Shown: positions 4,885-7,966 of the stretch, one piece after another
Position numbering within the stretch: position 1 is the first letter of the stretch
Layout: the number at the start of each line of letters is the position of its first letter
Origin: Planctomycetota bacterium
Lineage (GTDB): Bacteria; Planctomycetota; Phycisphaerae; Sedimentisphaerales; Anaerohalosphaeraceae
DNA length: 7,966 nucleotides
Direction: 5' to 3'
Assembly: GCA_021160785.1 (NCBI GenBank)
Contig: JAGHBX010000130.1
Coordinates: 1 to 7,966, forward strand
Program-made: the position numbers and the translations under genes
Notes under the pieces: model-generated
The model's input: the letters and a program-made list of their open reading frames with translations, nothing else
What the model was told of the DNA's origin: nothing
Databases searched by the model: none

Positions 4885-6858
4885 ATGGGACCAGAAGAAG
4901 AAAAGAAGCCTATGCCGGGACCGGCGGTTTGGGGCGGTGCGTTTTGGCGACGATTACCGCGTGTGGAAACGATTCTGCTGTTTGCGGGTCTGGCTGTGAC
5001 GGTCGGGGGTAAAGCCGCTTTCATGCTGCGTCAGAGATCGGAGTTCACTGCCGGAGGACTATTTGGCGCAGTGCTTTGCGATTTGTTATTCTTCGTTCTG
5101 GTTGCCCTGGTGATTCGACTGCTGTTTGTTATCCGGCCTTCGCGTCTGGCAGCGCGGTGCAGCTTGGTCATTGTGACGGTGGTCTTCCTGTGGTCGGTGC
5201 TGAATGTATGCTGGCTGTCACGCAGCGGTGTACAACTTCAGCCGGGTATCCTGATCATATTCGTTGGCGACCTCAGGGGGTTATGGCCGTTTCTGCAAGC
5301 GCACCTGAGAGTGGGTCTGAAGCCGATTATCGTTTTGCTGTGTGTGAGTCTGGCGGGTGTTGGGCTGTTTGTCGGGCGCTTTGTGCGTCCCGGTGAAATT
5401 GTTTACGCCCGCAGAGAACACCTGCGGTGGGCGGCGGCGAAGATGGTTGTCGTGATGATCCTTCTGGGATTGGGACTGGTGTTTGTCTCCGGCAGGCAAT
5501 CGGGTATTGGCGGTGAAGTTCTGGGTTTCAGCAGTCACTGGCATGCCCTGGTTTCTTCGACGGTGGGCCTGTACAAAAACATTCATTCACAAGTGGAGGT
5601 GAGAAACATTCCCCGTGTGGGTGAGCGTGAGGTGGAAAAGCCGCAGTGTTCGCCTAAAGATTTCCCGAATGTGGTCCTGGTGCTGTTAGAGAGCGTGCCC
5701 TGGTGTGCGACGCCGTTATCGGATCCAAATGTGACGGTAATGCCGTATCTTGCGAATCTGGCAAGACAAGGCGTGGAGTTTAGATCAACGTATGCTCCGG
5801 TGGCGCACACAACAAAAGCCTACTGGGCGATACTTACGGGTTCGGCACCTGTGATAGAGGCCGATTATGTCGAATCGGTTCCTGTGGAGGCACCGTATGA
5901 AGGGCTTGCTTCGATCCTGGCAAGGGCCGGTTACAGCAGCGCGTTCTTCGAGATGTCAAAGGGCAGTTTCGAGTGCGCACCGGGTTTTTTCAGTAATCAG
6001 GCCTTTGACTGGGTTTGGTTTCGGGAGAACCTCAAGGATGAAAGCGCGTATCTGGGTTACCTTGCGGGCGATGACTGCCGGATGGTCGAGCCGGCGATGG
6101 AATGGTTGGACGATCAGGCGGGACCTGCGCTGCTTATGATGATTACGTCGGCATCACACGACCCGTTTGAGGTTCCCCGATGGTTTGCCGAGCCTGCCAA
6201 GGATCTTTATAGCAGGTATGTACAATCGCTTGAGTACACGGATTATTTTCTCGAGCAGGTTTGTAATGAGTTGAAAGAGCGAGGCATTGAGGACAATACG
6301 GTGCTTTGCGTTCTGGGAGATCATGGGACGAGTTTTCGCTCGAATACGAATCTTGCGCGGTGGCACCCTTATGAGGAGATAATTCGTGTTCCGTGGCTGG
6401 TCCGATGGCCGGGACATATCGAAAGAGGAATGAAATTCGACTGGCCCTGTTCTCAACTGGATGTAACGCCGACGCTTTTGAACCTGCTTGGTTTTGATAT
6501 CGACCGGGCTGGGTTCGAGGGCAGGGATGCTTTTGTTAGGTCGGATCCGAATCGGCGTATGTATTTTTCGTCCTGGTATTCGAACAGCCCGATAGGGTTT
6601 CTGGAGGGACAACGCAAGGTGGTGTACTGGCCTTATGTTGACAAGGTTTTTGAGTATGACCTTGCGAAAGATCCGGGCGAGGAGAATCCCTGTCGTGTGC
6701 CTTCGGCTGAGGCCGAAGTGCTCAAGCAGCAGATTCTTGAGTGGAAGGGTACGTCGCAGATCGTTATCGATCCGAGGCGCCATACGGAAAGTATGCTCTA
6801 TTCGTATTGGCGAACGTTCAGTGCGGGGCGCAGCGCATGGGCGTACTATGTACCGTAA
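4885..6858 (+). CDS. Membrane enzyme of the alkaline phosphatase/LtaS-like superfamily (annotated as sulfatase-like)
   Basis: A polytopic N-terminus followed by a large extracytoplasmic catalytic domain, the layout of lipoteichoic acid synthase and phosphoglycerol/phosphoethanolamine transferases. Numbering from TTG 4849, hydrophobic segments fall near 42-58, 70-93, 104-122, 158-177 and 197-214. The catalytic domain starts near 272: NVVLVLLES gives metal ligand Glu281, AHTTKAYWAILTG at 319-331 gives Thr321 where sulfatases have their modified Cys, SHDPF gives His437, and LGDHG gives Asp491/His492. Without C/S-x-P-S-R it should not be a true sulfatase; a phosphotransferase or phosphodiesterase role on envelope polymers or lipids is inferred. 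The start is uncertain: TTG 4849, ATG 4885 and ATG 4912 are in frame, none with a good SD, and all keep the first membrane segment; I give the first ATG. It is followed after 15 bp by the exosortase-like gene, so the two are probably cotranscribed. Confidence 0.85.
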   Translation: MGPEEEKKPMPGPAVWGGAFWRRLPRVETILLFAGLAVTVGGKAAFMLRQRSEFTAGGLFGAVLCDLLFFVLVALVIRLLFVIRPSRLAARCSLVIVTVVFLWSVLNVCWLSRSGVQLQPGILIIFVGDLRGLWPFLQAHLRVGLKPIIVLLCVSLAGVGLFVGRFVRPGEIVYARREHLRWAAAKMVVVMILLGLGLVFVSGRQSGIGGEVLGFSSHWHALVSSTVGLYKNIHSQVEVRNIPRVGEREVEKPQCSPKDFPNVVLVLLESVPWCATPLSDPNVTVMPYLANLARQGVEFRSTYAPVAHTTKAYWAILTGSAPVIEADYVESVPVEAPYEGLASILARAGYSSAFFEMSKGSFECAPGFFSNQAFDWVWFRENLKDESAYLGYLAGDDCRMVEPAMEWLDDQAGPALLMMITSASHDPFEVPRWFAEPAKDLYSRYVQSLEYTDYFLEQVCNELKERGIEDNTVLCVLGDHGTSFRSNTNLARWHPYEEIIRVPWLVRWPGHIERGMKFDWPCSQLDVTPTLLNLLGFDIDRAGFEGRDAFVRSDPNRRMYFSSWYSNSPIGFLEGQRKVVYWPYVDKVFEYDLAKDPGEENPCRVPSAEAEVLKQQILEWKGTSQIVIDPRRHTESMLYSYWRTFSAGRSAWAYYVP

Positions 6859-6873
6859 TGTATTCGGCAGGCG

Positions 6874-7818
6874 ATGAATATGATGGGACAGGAAATCGAA
6901 ATTTCGGACAGGGAGCGGGGCGGAGGCGCCGAACATGTCGCGGCAGTGCTGCGGCTGTCGGTTCTGCTGTGCCTGTTTGCATGGGCGTTTTGGCCTGAAG
7001 TGAGAAGGATATTTGTCCGCCCGGCAAGAAGCAGTGATATGGCGCATGCGATGGTGGTTGGTTTTACGGTGTGTGCGCTGCTCTGGCGTCGTTGGAAGTA
7101 TTTCTCGGCGGAGGCGACGAGGGGTTCTGCGTGGGGGATGGTTCTTATCATGGGCGGGCTGGCGATTTATGCCCTTTCGACGTGGCCTTTTTCATACGGA
7201 TATGTGCGCGACATAGCGATCATGCCGGTTCTGGCGGGTGTCATACTCGTTACATGCGGCTGGCGTGTTTTGAAGTTGTCCGTCGGCATACTGTTGATCC
7301 TGCTTCTGGCGATACCGATTGGCAACCGCCTGTATGTGACTCTGATTATTCATCCGGAGACCTATACTATCAGCGCCGCTAAAGGAATCCTGGACCAGTT
7401 GCCCGGAGTTAGCATCACGCAAGAGGGCGTGGATTTGTTTTTCTATTCGGATGCCGGCAGGGGCGTTGTGGCGCTTGGCGAATCGAATCGCGGAGCAAAG
7501 CTGTTACTCGTTTTTGCTTCGATCGGCGTATTTGTTGCGTTTTGCAGGAAAAGGTCGCCTGGGCGGCTTGTTGTGATTGCGGCGGCGGGGGGCCCTGTCG
7601 TCTTGTTTGCAAATCTTGTCCAGTTGGTGTTCTGGGGGCTGATCGCCATTTACGCACGCCCGGCGCCGACGAGTTCTGTTGCCAGGAATGTATCGGCCGT
7701 TGGCTCGCTGCTTGTTGCCTACGGTCTGTTTGCGATCGTCAGTTCGTTTAAGGTGAACCTTTTTACGGAGGTTGAACAGGAACAGATATGTCTTGCGGAG
7801 GATGTAACCGATGCATAA
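6874..7818 (+). CDS. Exosortase-family integral membrane protein, catalytic residues apparently missing
   Basis: Exosortases are polytopic membrane transpeptidases that process PEP-CTERM-type C-terminal tails, usually in genomes with exopolysaccharide loci. This 314-residue protein has about eight hydrophobic segments (near 24-40, 58-71, 87-104, 114-127, 133-150, 208-224, 230-255, 272-291). Its order fits the family: an AHAMVVGF segment at 57-64 where members have a His-Gly motif, LLLAIPIGNRL at 143-153, a periplasmic stretch ending LPGVSITQEGVDLFF, then the position of the VAEACSGLRSL box, and PVVLFANLVQLVFWG at 241-255. In the box the sequence is VVALGESNRGAKLLL (198-212): the catalytic Cys is gone, Arg205 is one position out of register, and the later Asn-x-x-Arg is NLVQ with Gln250. 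The five Cys (33, 67, 128, 224, 306) are elsewhere. It may be inactive or a distinct subfamily. ATG 6880 is better spaced from GGCAGG (6866-6871) than 6874. It overlaps the next gene by 8 bp. Confidence 0.78.
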   Translation: MNMMGQEIEISDRERGGGAEHVAAVLRLSVLLCLFAWAFWPEVRRIFVRPARSSDMAHAMVVGFTVCALLWRRWKYFSAEATRGSAWGMVLIMGGLAIYALSTWPFSYGYVRDIAIMPVLAGVILVTCGWRVLKLSVGILLILLLAIPIGNRLYVTLIIHPETYTISAAKGILDQLPGVSITQEGVDLFFYSDAGRGVVALGESNRGAKLLLVFASIGVFVAFCRKRSPGRLVVIAAAGGPVVLFANLVQLVFWGLIAIYARPAPTSSVARNVSAVGSLLVAYGLFAIVSSFKVNLFTEVEQEQICLAEDVTDA

Positions 7819-7966
7819 AGAAAGCGGTAAGACAAATGTTTGGCGTGGGCTGTTGTCGGTGCGATTCGTTCTGTCGGCGGTGATTCTTGCGGCGGCGGCG
7901 TTGGGGTTGCGGCCCGGAATGGCTATGCTGAGCAAGTATTATGCCAAGGAAACGATCGGGATGAAA
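7811..7966 (+). CDS. N-terminus of a membrane-anchored protein, possibly exosortase-associated (EpsI-like), cut by the window end
   Basis: ATG 7811 overlaps the end of the exosortase-like gene by 8 bp and has GGAG (7797-7800) 10 bases upstream. The 52 visible residues comprise a basic start (MHKESGKTNVWRGLLSVR), one hydrophobic segment (FVLSAVILAAAALGL, about 19-33) and a charged stretch (KYYAKETIGMK) outside it. This fits a single-pass membrane protein with a periplasmic domain. EpsI-like proteins, often encoded next to or fused to exosortases, have this layout, which is the basis of the tentative name. No EpsI-specific motif is visible in the fragment, so another exosortase-linked protein is possible. 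Confidence 0.6.
   Translation, partial: MHKESGKTNVWRGLLSVRFVLSAVILAAAALGLRPGMAMLSKYYAKETIGMK

Noticed and set aside
4784..4944. 12-bp direct repeat GGCGGTGCGTTT at 4784-4795 and 4933-4944
   Set aside because: One or two 12-bp matches are expected by chance in a window of this size, and one copy lies inside coding sequence.
6154..7047. 297-aa minus-strand ORF opposite the membrane enzyme and exosortase-like gene
   Set aside because: It spans two well-supported + strand genes, is rich in Arg/Pro/His as antisense shadows are, and has no recognisable family.

Overview
The window is bacterial and mostly coding. It looks like chromosome from a Planctomycetes-type organism (Phycisphaerae-like). 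This is an inference from three things found together: an ETF/acyl-CoA dehydrogenase operon carrying a stand-alone four-helix-bundle (IVP/S23-type) gene, a secreted glycoside-hydrolase-like protein, and an exosortase-family locus. Related PVC or candidate-phylum bacteria are not excluded. No RNA gene, CRISPR array or complete insertion sequence was recognised.

Left part (1-2734, + strand): the 3' end of etfA, a small four-helix-bundle gene, then a long (601 aa) acyl-CoA dehydrogenase. ETF-alpha and the dehydrogenase are natural partners, because the dehydrogenase passes electrons to ETF. The four-helix-bundle gene between them is unrelated to that chemistry. It is bracketed by arrays of 7-bp repeats (TTAGTCN on its left, the inverted form NACTNNN on its right), as if a small cassette had landed in the operon. 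The right array also supplies the apparent ribosome binding site of the dehydrogenase.

Middle part (2735-4848): a third heptad array with a different unit (CAGAANN) follows the dehydrogenase. Two minus-strand genes come next. One is a very small 35-aa, Lys/Arg-rich protein with a clear Shine-Dalgarno site, hidden in a pyrimidine-rich stretch. The other is a 530-aa exported protein with a glycoside-hydrolase-like body and a C-terminal beta domain. Two dyads lie upstream of the latter. A terminator-like hairpin with a duplicated CGGGCTTTTTTG arm sits just ahead of the next + strand operon.

Right part (4849-7966, + strand): a tight operon of a polytopic membrane enzyme of the alkaline-phosphatase/LtaS-like superfamily, an exosortase-family integral membrane protein, and the start of a membrane-anchored protein that overlaps it by 8 bp and may be the exosortase-associated EpsI-like partner. 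The exosortase homologue appears to lack the family's hallmark Cys and Arg residues. The locus may therefore be a divergent or non-proteolytic member of the exosortase/envelope-polymer systems, and this is the most interesting functional question in the window.
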